Positions 21,366-29,337 of a stretch of DNA of 33,069 nt are shown here, piece by piece (the stretch's first letter is position 1; every line of letters starts with the position of its first letter). Origin of the DNA: a virus. The stretch covers positions 1-33,069 of the IMG/VR virus record IMGVR_UViG_3300042896_000319; one strand, 5' to 3'. The notes under the pieces were generated by a model. It worked only from the letters and a program-made list of their open reading frames with translations. It had not been told where the DNA came from and made no database searches. Both the position numbers and the translations under genes were made by a program.

Positions 21366-22782
21366 TATCAGCCTATATGGTAGACAGCACGAAATTTTCA
21401 ATGATTGGGTTAATACTGATAAGCATTGTATTGATATCATTCACGCCGGATCAGGCAAGACTTTTCTTGCCTCTATAGCATTGCCCATCTTTTGCACTAA
21501 TGTTAAGTACCATAAAAATAAAGATGTCGTATATTTCGCTCCCACACGCGAGATGATTAAAACACTAGTGTGGCCCTCGTTAACAAAAGCCTGTAAAGAA
21601 TATTTTGATATTAAAGATGATTGTATTAATAACGGCGAATTAACAATTAAATTCCCCAATGGTGTTTATCTTAGATGTAAGTCAGCCGAAGCCCGAGAAA
21701 ATATCCGCGGCATGAATATTGGCATTGCTATCCTAGATGAAGCCTCTTTATACAATCAAGAAACATTACAAGAGATTACCAATCGATTACGTCCCAAGAT
21801 TGGTTCTAACGATACGCCAGGACGAATGATTATCATATCAACTCCATATGGATCCGGGCCGCTGTATGATATGTTTAAGGCTGCTCAACAAAATCCAGAT
21901 ACATTTATTGTAAGACATTATGACTATAGACAAATGCGCTCAGGTAATATGGCTTTCATTAACGAACAAAAGAAAATCCTTTCGCCTTTAAAGTTCGCTC
22001 AAGATTATTTGGTATCATGGGAACAAGTATCAGATATGTTTTATTATTCATTTAAGCCTGAATCGCATACTGGTATTGTTACTGATGTTGGAGCAGGCGA
22101 TCTATATCACTTTGCCGACTTTAACAAACGCATTGCCACTAGCATTATCGCCCGCGTTATCAAACCATATGAGAAGACAGGTCGAATCGAAGTGCTTAAG
22201 GCCTATACGATTGATAACTGTGGCACTGAACAGCTTGCGCAAGCTATTAGGTATGATTTTCCTAAGAGAAGAATCTACTCTATAATTGACCAATCTGGCT
22301 CACAGTTAAATAGAGATACCACATCAGCATTCGGTATAACTGATCGTGTCTTGCTTGAAAAATATGGCTTTCAGATTATGAATAATAATAAAGCCAATCC
22401 ACTTATCACTGACACAGATAACACCTCTAATGCCTTTATTGCGCGGGGTGGTCTAACAGTTGATATCAACGCTACAAAGCTTATCGAGGCAATGAAGAGT
22501 TACCATTACGAAGATGGTACGCGTAAAAAACTCGTCAAATACTCAGACAAGTATGCGTTTATTGATGGCCTGGGGGATTGCCTTAGATACGGCATACATC
22601 ACCTATTTCCCATTACACACGATAGCATTGGAATACCTGAATACATTGGTATGGATCAAAGATTCAATGTAATGCCCGGTGCTGAACATTTACCCGACTC
22701 ACCGTTGTTTGCCGGTGGCCCAACTTGGGAACAGATTATGTCTGGTGAGGATGATGGAAATGAAGACTATATGAAATATTAA
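21352..22782 (+). CDS. terL: Terminase large subunit
   Basis: A 476-residue packaging ATPase/nuclease. Walker A HAGSGKT (31-37), Walker B about 124-131 (IGIAILDEAS), and coupling region IIISTPYGSGP. RNase H-like nuclease with Asp in YHFADFNKRI (about 252), IIDQSGS (about 310) and DGLGDCLRYG (about 405). It cuts and pumps DNA into the prohead through the portal. GTG start at 21352 (MANVNISLYGRQHEIFND) is supported by GGAG at 21342-21345 and homologous N-terminal pattern; it lies within the 3' end of the GIY-YIG gene. An HNH gene follows after 1 nt. Confidence 0.93.
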   Translation: MANVNISLYGRQHEIFNDWVNTDKHCIDIIHAGSGKTFLASIALPIFCTNVKYHKNKDVVYFAPTREMIKTLVWPSLTKACKEYFDIKDDCINNGELTIKFPNGVYLRCKSAEARENIRGMNIGIAILDEASLYNQETLQEITNRLRPKIGSNDTPGRMIIISTPYGSGPLYDMFKAAQQNPDTFIVRHYDYRQMRSGNMAFINEQKKILSPLKFAQDYLVSWEQVSDMFYYSFKPESHTGIVTDVGAGDLYHFADFNKRIATSIIARVIKPYEKTGRIEVLKAYTIDNCGTEQLAQAIRYDFPKRRIYSIIDQSGSQLNRDTTSAFGITDRVLLEKYGFQIMNNNKANPLITDTDNTSNAFIARGGLTVDINATKLIEAMKSYHYEDGTRKKLVKYSDKYAFIDGLGDCLRYGIHHLFPITHDSIGIPEYIGMDQRFNVMPGAEHLPDSPLFAGGPTWEQIMSGEDDGNEDYMKY

Positions 22783-22783
22783 T

Positions 22784-23197
22784 ATGCCAAAATCAAATAA
22801 AACACTTGAAGAACGAATGCTGGATAAGATGCGCTTAGCAGATGATTGCTGGATATGGACCGGCGGAACTAACAACATAGGATACGGTCTTGTAAGAGAT
22901 GGTGCCAAGATGCGAACAGTTCATAGAGTAGCAGCAGAAATGGCCGGCAAGATTCCACAGCCAGGACAAATAGTATGTCATAGCTGTGATAATAAACTTT
23001 GTTTTAATCCTGCGCATTTATGGTTGGGCACTCATAAAGAAAACACACAGGATATGATGCATAAAGGTCGTCACTATACTCCAATGTTAGGATGCACTTA
23101 TCCCAAGGTTTATTGTGAACATTGCAAACAAATGATAGGCCCCACAATATATAAACGCAGACACGGGGATAATTGTTCTAAGAAAACAAAAGAATAA
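22784..23197 (+). CDS. HNH homing endonuclease (137 aa)
   Basis: DDCWIWTGGTNNIGYGLVRD then VHRVAAEMAGKIPQPGQIVC, HSCDNKLCFNPAHLWLGTHK, ENTQDM: the HNH_3-type core with H...N...CxNPxHL and the N-x3-DM end. The C-terminus is YCEHCKQMIGPTIYKRRHGD then NC, the same C-x2-C-x12-H-x3-C finger as in the GIY-YIG gene upstream. Inserted between terL and portal. Free-standing mobile gene; target probably terL or portal sequence. Confidence 0.88.
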   Translation: MPKSNKTLEERMLDKMRLADDCWIWTGGTNNIGYGLVRDGAKMRTVHRVAAEMAGKIPQPGQIVCHSCDNKLCFNPAHLWLGTHKENTQDMMHKGRHYTPMLGCTYPKVYCEHCKQMIGPTIYKRRHGDNCSKKTKE

Positions 23198-23200
23198 ATA
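23194..23200 (+). promoter_or_regulatory. ATAAATA motif upstream of portal gene
   Basis: AATAAATACA includes the TAA stop of the HNH gene and lies 18 nt before the portal ATG, with an AAGGA Shine-Dalgarno between. Same layout as the 209 and 6104 sites. Confidence 0.45.
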
Positions 23201-23218
23201 CATACTAAGGAATATTAA

Positions 23219-24835
23219 ATGAAGAACGCCGATCTATTAAAAAAGAATCACACTTATACATTGACATACGAAACAATGTTATCGTATCAATATGCATACC
23301 TGGGAGGCTATGTATTCAAGCATTATGTTAGACGCAAGCGTCCTTCAGAAGATTCATCATTGTATGTTGACTTAGTGGCTAACACTATTGCGCAACCAAT
23401 TTGCCGTTATATCGTTGACACAATTAATGATGTGCTATTTGAGCCTGGTGTCAAGCGCGATGTAAGATTCTGTGATCCAAGCGGTAGACCAATCGATCCT
23501 GACAATGCTGAGTGGAGTGATTTGTTTATGTTAGATGCTGATCTTCAAAATCGCACACTAACAAGCTTTATGGAAAACATTGGTGATCTTACTTCAATCT
23601 TTGGTCACGCTTGGGTATTTGTTGATATGCCCCAGCTGGGTGAAGGTAATCTTGGTCGTCCTTATACTGTTGCTGTATCACCATTAGATGTATGGGATTG
23701 GGAATTTGACTTTCAAGGTGGAAAGCCAATGCTCAAGTATGTCAAGGTTAAAGAAGCTGAGAACGAAGAATGCTATTCCATCAAATGCTATCATTTAGGT
23801 GATGCTACTCGTCCTTCATACTGGGCAAGCTATGAAGTGCCCAAGCGTGTTGGCACCGGCAATACTGATACAATGTCTAACGATGCTTATCCTACAGCTA
23901 CTGGTGAATTCCCACTTGGTATGGCAATCCCAGGCTTTATCGCATATGGTCGTCGTGATCCTCGTTCAATTGAGCTTGGCGTGTCTGACATTGATTCAGC
24001 CTGTGATGCTCAACGCGAACATTATAAATTAGAATGTGAAGCATATGGTTCAATTCAATTTGCCAAGACTATCATTCGTGCCGATAAAGGTATTGCTATT
24101 CCAGTTCACGCTGGTGCTATTGTGCGTGGTAGTCAAGGATCCGTTGAAGCTATTCCAGTGGATACAAACGATGTCGATAAAATCATTAGTAAACAACGTG
24201 CAATCTTCGAAGATATTGAAGCGTTAACCGGCATTGGTGGCTTGCGTAATTCCAAGAACCAAGTTCAATCAGGTGTTTCTATTATTGAAGAACGCAAGAC
24301 ATTACATAGAGTATGTAAGTCCAAGGCTCGTTTGATGGAAGTTACTGAAGCACAGATTATGACATTCGCAGCACGCTTTATGGACATGCGTTGGGCAGGT
24401 CAAATTAACTATAACACTGACTATGAGGCACACGACACTAACTATCGCATTGCTTTAATGACCACAGCCAAAGCTTTAGTGCCAGCCAATGCTATCATTG
24501 AATCGCTTATCACTAAAGAAATTATTAATATGTTGGCCCCATCTAATGAGCAGGCTGAATATGCTGATGCTTATGTTGGAACTATCGTCGATCCAGTTGC
24601 AAAACAACTAATGGTCTCTGAATTAGAAGAAGCAACTAGTAATGATTTAGGATCTATGATACCAGTAGATCCAGACGCTGAAGCAGAAGGTAAAGATGTT
24701 AATCCAGATGGAACAATGCCGGTTAATTCAGCAGCAGTGGGCGGAGCAGGCACTCCTATACAGAACATGGGACAATCATACTATACACAAGATGCTATTG
24801 CGGCACAGTTGAATAATTTGAATGTTGGAAGATAA
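23219..24835 (+). CDS. Portal protein (538 aa)
   Basis: Length, position after terL and motifs fit a portal of the SPP1/DUF4055 kind: VANTIAQPICRYIVDTINDV, FMENIGDLTSIFGHAWVFVD, SPLDVWDWEFDFQGGKP, TGIGGLRNSKNQVQSGVSII followed by EERKTLHRVCKSKARLME (the long helix lining the channel). Twelve copies form the head vertex for DNA entry and exit and tail joining. The C-terminal 60 residues are acidic/Gly-rich and flexible. Start ATG 23219 with AAGG upstream. It is followed 8 nt later by another nuclease-associated gene. Confidence 0.9.
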   Translation: MKNADLLKKNHTYTLTYETMLSYQYAYLGGYVFKHYVRRKRPSEDSSLYVDLVANTIAQPICRYIVDTINDVLFEPGVKRDVRFCDPSGRPIDPDNAEWSDLFMLDADLQNRTLTSFMENIGDLTSIFGHAWVFVDMPQLGEGNLGRPYTVAVSPLDVWDWEFDFQGGKPMLKYVKVKEAENEECYSIKCYHLGDATRPSYWASYEVPKRVGTGNTDTMSNDAYPTATGEFPLGMAIPGFIAYGRRDPRSIELGVSDIDSACDAQREHYKLECEAYGSIQFAKTIIRADKGIAIPVHAGAIVRGSQGSVEAIPVDTNDVDKIISKQRAIFEDIEALTGIGGLRNSKNQVQSGVSIIEERKTLHRVCKSKARLMEVTEAQIMTFAARFMDMRWAGQINYNTDYEAHDTNYRIALMTTAKALVPANAIIESLITKEIINMLAPSNEQAEYADAYVGTIVDPVAKQLMVSELEEATSNDLGSMIPVDPDAEAEGKDVNPDGTMPVNSAAVGGAGTPIQNMGQSYYTQDAIAAQLNNLNVGR

Positions 24836-24843
24836 TACCAAAC

Positions 24844-25182
24844 ATGACAATTATATACAATAAATTTAAACAGCATAGGAATCGTAGCATGTTAGTACCA
24901 GGATTTGAACTATCATTTAAAGAATGGTGGGACATATGGGAGAAATCGGGCCACTGGGATGAACGCGGAAAATGTAAAGGCCAATATGTAATGAGTCGCG
25001 TAGACGATATGGGCCCATACAAAGTAGGTAATGTATTCATTCAAACTAATACTCAAAATATAAAAGACTCGTGGACCACAGCTCAGCGTGGTAATAGGAA
25101 TAGTCCTGAGACTATTGCTAAAAGAGTAGCGACTTATAAAGCCACTATTCAAAAAAAGATCATCTCCTTAGGGCCCGTTTAA
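24844..25182 (+). CDS. HNH-associated/homing-type phage protein (112 aa)
   Basis: FELSFKEWWDIWEKSGHWDE, RGKCKGQYVMSRVDDMGPYK and VGNVFIQTNTQNIKDS follow a pattern (W..W..SG.w..RG....YvM.R..D.GpY...NV.i....N) found in many free-standing phage genes annotated as HNH endonucleases or their DNA-binding relatives. The last 30 residues (GNRNSPETIAKRVATYKATI) resemble a NUMOD unit. The catalytic His pair is not obvious. Inserted between portal and scaffold. Confidence 0.6.
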   Translation: MTIIYNKFKQHRNRSMLVPGFELSFKEWWDIWEKSGHWDERGKCKGQYVMSRVDDMGPYKVGNVFIQTNTQNIKDSWTTAQRGNRNSPETIAKRVATYKATIQKKIISLGPV

Positions 25183-25311
25183 TTACGGTGATGTGGGTTG
25201 GTTACTACCTCGAGACGGCTAACTCGCTATTAGAATCTTGAAAGTGTAACACTATCAATGGTAAAAAGAAGAACACTAAAGAAGTTATAAACTCAAATCT
25301 TTTTGCCTAGC

Positions 25312-25318
25312 ATAAATA
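25312..25318 (+). promoter_or_regulatory. ATAAATA motif upstream of scaffold gene
   Basis: CATAAATAAC lies in the 179-nt gap 25183-25361, 43 nt before the ATG at 25362. The rest of that gap shows no open frame and no clear terminator. A TTGAAA near 25239 has no matching -10. Confidence 0.45.
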
Positions 25319-25361
25319 ACTTTACAAACTCGTTTATTACGTTACAATAAGAAAATACTTA

Positions 25362-26132
25362 ATGGATCAATCAAATATCGGTGGCAACGTTGAAGCCCTT
25401 GACGCAGGACAAGAGAACGCAAGTTCTAATCAGGCAAATGAGCAATCAGTTAATCCTGGTGCTATTCGCAAATCGCAAACATCTGGTATCCTAAATGCAC
25501 TTAGTGCAGCTAGTGGACAACAGTTTGATAGCGTTGAAGCAGCAATAGCATATGTGGCTAGAACAAGTGCTCAACAATCCGGTGGCAACGCACAGCCAAT
25601 GGCAGCTCCAGCAACAAAAGCTAGTAGACCAACTAATGATCTTGCCGATCAATTTCAAGCATTGCAATCAAAACTTGCAAGACAAGAAAAAGTGATTCAA
25701 GAAAAAGAATTAGATGGTGATATCCGCTCAGTAATGGGTAGCAAGTTCGATACTGATCTTACTGATTACGCAATGAGTAAAGTAAAGTCCTCAATCCAAT
25801 GGAATGATGATGGCACATACGCAATTGTAAACTCTAAAGGTCAAGAACGCTACGCTCAAGATGGTCAGCCATTAAGCCTTCAAGGTTTAGTTGATGAAGT
25901 AGCACGTGGTAATCCCAAGCTATTAAAGCAATCAAATCAAGGTGGCTCTGGACTTCGTCCAGGTCAAGGTGGGAATTTTGCAGGAATAGAAAATGATTCA
26001 ATACCGGATTACTCTCGTGATCCAGCAGCATTCAATGCGTGGGCAACTAAAAACGGCCTAGGTAAGAATGTTGGATTGAAAGGTTTAACTGTCTCAGCAA
26101 CATCCTCAACTTCAACTAGAAAGTTATTGTAA
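25362..26132 (+). CDS. Capsid scaffolding protein
   Basis: A 256-residue hydrophilic, Gln/Ala/Asn-rich protein with a central coiled coil (LADQFQALQSKLARQEKVIQ then EKELDGDIRSVMG) and a Gly-rich C-terminal third. Position between portal and major capsid gene, composition and coiled coil are typical of scaffold proteins that guide prohead assembly and exit. No protease signature is present, so removal without proteolysis is likely. The start codon has only a weak AAGAAA upstream. Confidence 0.8.
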   Translation: MDQSNIGGNVEALDAGQENASSNQANEQSVNPGAIRKSQTSGILNALSAASGQQFDSVEAAIAYVARTSAQQSGGNAQPMAAPATKASRPTNDLADQFQALQSKLARQEKVIQEKELDGDIRSVMGSKFDTDLTDYAMSKVKSSIQWNDDGTYAIVNSKGQERYAQDGQPLSLQGLVDEVARGNPKLLKQSNQGGSGLRPGQGGNFAGIENDSIPDYSRDPAAFNAWATKNGLGKNVGLKGLTVSATSSTSTRKLL

Positions 26133-26141
26133 AATAACATT

Positions 26142-26170
26142 ATGCTAACAGGAATAGGTTCTGTTAGCAT
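26142..26170 (+). other. Perfect 10-bp hairpin between scaffold and capsid genes
   Basis: ATGCTAACAG (26142-26151), 9-nt loop, CTGTTAGCAT (26161-26170). No U-run follows, so not a classic terminator. It lies 31 nt before the capsid ATG. Likely an mRNA stability or processing element or a partial attenuator. Confidence 0.75.
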
Positions 26171-26201
26171 TCACGAAAATTAATATTAAGGAAAATATAT
26201 T

Positions 26202-27248
26202 ATGGCATACGTTCTCGGTGGTAGTTCTAATGAAGGAGACGGTTTCACGACTGCTATCTCCAATTTCGCTTTGCGTGCAATGCACGAATCAATGGGTCTA
26301 GTCAATTTGACTAACGTTGTGACCCCAACTCAAGGTAACGAATTCTTAATTCCTAACTTTGCTCCTATCACGTATCAGGATTACAATCCAGCTGGTACCG
26401 GTGGTTCTACTGGTTTCGGTAATGCTAATGAGCAGAATCCAGCACTTGCTCAAGGTTCTATCATCGCTACACCAGCAGTTGCTGCTACAGCGTTTGACGT
26501 GTTCTACGCATGGACTACATCGTTCCAATTGGCAGCTACTTTAGGTGCTGAGCTTGGCGAATCGTTCGCTGAAAAAGTTGACCAGCGCGTTTGTGCAGGT
26601 TTCTTGAGCTTTAAAGTATCTCCAGGTAACACTAACTACGCTACTTCTGCTGACGGATTCGTTCGTCCTACACAGTTAGGTGCTATGGAATTGTTGGCTG
26701 CTGGACAAACTGCTGGAACTCCTACTGTTGGATTTACTTCTAACTCAGTTCTTGAGACAGTTCGTAACGTCAAGCAAGCGTTCAAGGTAGCTCGTATGCC
26801 TGGTAACCCAATGATCGTTCTTGATTCTAACGGTTATATTGGCGAAGCAGTTGCTGGTTCAATCGGTGGATCTGGTTCTTCATTGACTCGTTTACTGGCT
26901 GAATTGACCGGTGGTGCAGTTTCTCAAACAGGTGGTTCTAATCTATCTGCTCTTGGTAATGAATTGCTTGCTAGCGGTAAGATTGAAAACATTTACGGTT
27001 GCCAAGTTATGTTCACTACCTTCTTGGCTAGTGCAACTCGCACTGTTGCTGCTGTTCCTTCAGTCTCTGTTATCGTTGGTGCTTACTTCGGTGACGCTGC
27101 GATCTTCACGGTTCTTAAAGAAGGTCTACAAATCAAAACTGGTGAGAAGCCAGGTGGTTTACAACAATGGTTAACTGGCTTGGCCTATATGGGTTCTGGC
27201 GTTGGTGACTTGCGTCGTGGTGGTGCTATCAATATTGTTCAAGACTAA
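26202..27248 (+). CDS. Major capsid protein
   Basis: A 348-residue protein directly after the scaffold. MAYVLGGSSNEGDGFTTAIS, VTPTQGNEFLIPNFAPITYQ, AFDVFYAWTTSFQLAATLGA, GCQVMFTTFLAS and SVIVGAYFGDAAIFTVLKEG show the HK97-fold strand/helix order as in T7/P22-like capsids that use a separate scaffold. The codon choice is visibly more GC-rich and regular (GGT, CGT, GCT) than the neighbours, as expected of the most highly expressed gene. Strong AAGGA precedes the ATG. Flanked by hairpins on both sides. Confidence 0.9.
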   Translation: MAYVLGGSSNEGDGFTTAISNFALRAMHESMGLVNLTNVVTPTQGNEFLIPNFAPITYQDYNPAGTGGSTGFGNANEQNPALAQGSIIATPAVAATAFDVFYAWTTSFQLAATLGAELGESFAEKVDQRVCAGFLSFKVSPGNTNYATSADGFVRPTQLGAMELLAAGQTAGTPTVGFTSNSVLETVRNVKQAFKVARMPGNPMIVLDSNGYIGEAVAGSIGGSGSSLTRLLAELTGGAVSQTGGSNLSALGNELLASGKIENIYGCQVMFTTFLASATRTVAAVPSVSVIVGAYFGDAAIFTVLKEGLQIKTGEKPGGLQQWLTGLAYMGSGVGDLRRGGAINIVQD

Positions 27249-27257
27249 TATGAATAC

Positions 27258-27279
27258 GAGTGAGAGGCAACTCTCACTC
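27258..27279 (+). other. 9-bp hairpin with GCAA tetraloop after capsid gene
   Basis: GAGTGAGAG (27258-27266), loop GCAA (a GNRA tetraloop), CTCTCACTC (27271-27279). No U-run. It starts 9 nt after the capsid stop and probably protects the capsid message from 3' decay or tunes downstream expression. Confidence 0.8.
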
Positions 27280-27293
27280 ATTCAGGAATAACT

Positions 27294-27821
27294 ATGTCAG
27301 TCCCATATCAAAGAATCTCAAACGCAACCGTGGATGATATCATCTTCTACGACCCTGCGGCAGAGCGCAGAGCTTCGGCTCTCAATGTTAATTGGGATAC
27401 ATACTTCAAAGTTTCAAGTCAAGAATGGTTATACAAACTTGAATTTGGATGGTGGAGAATGTATTGCGACACGGTGTTCGGAGCGACATATTATAAAAAC
27501 AATCCGCAAGGACAATTGATAAGCGCATTCAATCCTTCGCAACTAATGAAGAATGACCAGACATTAAAAAGATTAGATGTATTCGGTGCAGTATTGGTTC
27601 TATATCAATCACTTGTTACTGATGTATCCAATATGAATGATGTTGACATGGCGAACTATAAGTTTGCTCAAGAGCGTTGCACCACTGAATGGGATAAGGC
27701 AAGAGAATTGTCTAATTTCTATGACTTGGCTAACAATGCTCCTAATGGTCCAGCTACTAAGTTAGAAGAAAATTGGTTAGCAGATGTTGATTACTTTAAC
27801 GGTGATCGGAGATTCTTCTAA
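27294..27821 (+). CDS. Head-tail connector / head completion protein (175 aa)
   Basis: A helical protein (YKLEFGWWRMYCDTVFGATY; KRLDVFGAVLVLYQSLVTDV; CTTEWDKARELSNFYDLANN). The gene directly follows the capsid gene, where siphoviruses encode the adaptor binding under the portal (gp6/gp15-like). Ends DYFNGDRRFF. TAATG coupling to the next gene. AGGA lies 8 nt before the ATG. Family inferred from synteny. Confidence 0.65.
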   Translation: MSVPYQRISNATVDDIIFYDPAAERRASALNVNWDTYFKVSSQEWLYKLEFGWWRMYCDTVFGATYYKNNPQGQLISAFNPSQLMKNDQTLKRLDVFGAVLVLYQSLVTDVSNMNDVDMANYKFAQERCTTEWDKARELSNFYDLANNAPNGPATKLEENWLADVDYFNGDRRFF

Positions 27822-28246
27822 TGTCAGCACCTACAATTACACAAGATCAAATCATACAGGCTTTGAGAGTATCATTGCCCAATGCGTATAACATACCTTT
27901 GTATGGTGAGTTCCCAAGTGATTCGGATATAGTTAGATTTGGTATATACACTAGTGAAGTCTTCACTGTGAATCGTATACCCAATCAACTTGGTGTGACA
28001 ACGGGAGCAAGCGTCTACAATGCGATAGATCAGTTTCAAATTGTTTATATAAGCTTTCAAGATGATAATAACATTCAATCAGTCAATGGTATCATTAGTA
28101 ACTTGGTAACCCACGAGGTTCCTGGCACTAGTATTCCATTGTTTGACGGGTATTTCGAAAGAGATCACTCAACAGTAATGTATTATGGTGTGAATAGCGA
28201 GAAGTTTACCTGGACATTCAATTTAACAAGATTAGAATTTCAATAA
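27821..28246 (+). CDS. Tail terminator / tail completion protein (141 aa)
   Basis: An alpha/beta protein with TQDQIIQALRVSLPNAYNIP, QFQIVYISFQDDNNIQSVNG, FERDHSTVMYYGVNSEKFTW and TFNLTRLEFQ. The order and the 'F.R...m.Y....k.tW.f.l.r.e' end fit tail terminator (gpU-like) or neck proteins. Located just before the major tail gene. Translationally coupled to the connector. Confidence 0.6.
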   Translation: MSAPTITQDQIIQALRVSLPNAYNIPLYGEFPSDSDIVRFGIYTSEVFTVNRIPNQLGVTTGASVYNAIDQFQIVYISFQDDNNIQSVNGIISNLVTHEVPGTSIPLFDGYFERDHSTVMYYGVNSEKFTWTFNLTRLEFQ

Positions 28247-28267
28247 GCCACTACAAAGGAGAATATA

Positions 28268-28738
28268 ATGGCAAGAATTACAACAAATACAACTGGTACA
28301 CAACCAGTTATCATACTGGCTACTGCGGTAGCTGGCAATTTATCTATCCCGTTCATTCAGGATTTGACGATCACCAACTCTACTGGTGTGTATTCATACA
28401 CAACTTTCAGTGATATTGATCAACGTAAATTAAGCACACCTGCTAACAACGAAATCAGCACCAACATCGTTATTGATGATGTGACTTTCTTTGGTAATGC
28501 ATCAGCAACAGCCGGTTCAGCTACATACCTAGGTTTAGCTGGATTGAGTGAAGACAAGACTCCAGTTACATTCACTGTATATTGGGCTGGTCAAACTTCT
28601 GGTACCACTGATCGTGTTACTACCGGATCTGGCTTTGTTACTAACATTGCAAGCAAGACAAGCCCAACGGCTCCTGTCTGGGTTACTCCACTCAACATCG
28701 CTGTTGATGGATCAATGGTAACTGGCTTAACTGGTTAA
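28268..28738 (+). CDS. Major tail (tube) protein
   Basis: A 156-residue beta-rich protein (QPVIILATAVAGNLSIPFIQ; STNIVIDDVTFFGNASATA; TPVTFTVYWAGQTSGTTDRV; GFVTNIASKTSPTAPVW). Gene order (terminator, then this, then G/GT chaperones, then tape measure) and the 'G.V..i..k.sp..PV...v.i...G' end are typical of siphovirus tube subunits. Strong AAAGGAG Shine-Dalgarno. GC-richer codons like the capsid gene. A stable hairpin follows. Confidence 0.8.
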   Translation: MARITTNTTGTQPVIILATAVAGNLSIPFIQDLTITNSTGVYSYTTFSDIDQRKLSTPANNEISTNIVIDDVTFFGNASATAGSATYLGLAGLSEDKTPVTFTVYWAGQTSGTTDRVTTGSGFVTNIASKTSPTAPVWVTPLNIAVDGSMVTGLTG

Positions 28739-28758
28739 TTATTAAGTAGCATAAAAGA

Positions 28759-28783
28759 ATGGGGCACTCATAAGGTGCCCCGT
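28759..28783 (+). terminator. Stable hairpin after major tail gene (attenuator-like)
   Basis: GGGGCAC (28761-28767), loop TCATAAG, GTGCCCC (28775-28781), extended by a T-G and an A-T pair. Followed by CCTTTAAC, a weak U-rich run. Could act as a leaky terminator lowering expression of the downstream chaperone and tape measure genes, or as a 3' stabiliser. Confidence 0.6.
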
Positions 28784-28811
28784 CCTTTAACAATTTACGA
28801 AGGAAAAACAA

Positions 28812-29006
28812 ATGAGTAATGTATGGTTAAAGACCGACGAAGAAAAGCTCCGCTCACTAATCAGTGACGAGGCACGCAACAAGCCTATCCTAGAAGATAT
28901 GCTCAACTCCACTAGGCAACTACTTGCCAAACAAACATTTAGATTAGCATTACTCAATCAATTACTTGATGAGCTTATTGCAACTGAATCTAAGAAGACT
29001 AAATAG
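28812..29006 (+). CDS. Small helical protein (64 aa)
   Basis: Almost entirely helical and charged (VWLKTDEEKLRSLISDEARN; ILEDMLNSTRQLLAKQTFRL). GAAGGA lies upstream. Lies between tube and chaperone genes. No family recognised; a small assembly factor is plausible. Confidence 0.6.
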   Translation: MSNVWLKTDEEKLRSLISDEARNKPILEDMLNSTRQLLAKQTFRLALLNQLLDELIATESKKTK

Positions 29007-29040
29007 TCTATACAATCATTTAACAAAAGGAAATTAACAA

Positions 29041-29337
29041 ATGAAACTCTCACAATTAGCAGCAAAACCCGTATTAATCTCAGTGACTCTTGATGACGAA
29101 TCCATTATTGAAGAATTTAAAGAAGCAATTGAATTCTATACTTGGGATCGTCAACCAATGCATATTTTTATGGCCCTTGCCAAGGCAGACCATACTAATT
29201 TCACAAGCGTTATTGATATCGTTAAGACATTGATTCTTGACGAAGCAGGTAAAGAAATTCTTACTGATGAAAATATGTTGCCAACAGGTGTGCTTATGAA
29301 AGCTATAGCCAAGGTGACTGATCTGTTGGGAAAGTAA
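29041..29337 (+). CDS. Tail assembly chaperone, short form (gpG-like, 98 aa)
   Basis: Acidic helical protein (VTLDDESIIEEFKEAIEFYT; QPMHIFMALAKADHTNFTSV; ...TGVLMKAIAKVTDLLGK) in the gpG position before the tape measure. Its last codons are ..TTG GGA AAG TAA, so the slip heptamer G GGA AAG lies directly before the stop. Chaperones of this kind hold the tape measure protein soluble before the tube polymerises. AAAGGAAA precedes the ATG. Confidence 0.85.
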   Translation: MKLSQLAAKPVLISVTLDDESIIEEFKEAIEFYTWDRQPMHIFMALAKADHTNFTSVIDIVKTLILDEAGKEILTDENMLPTGVLMKAIAKVTDLLGK

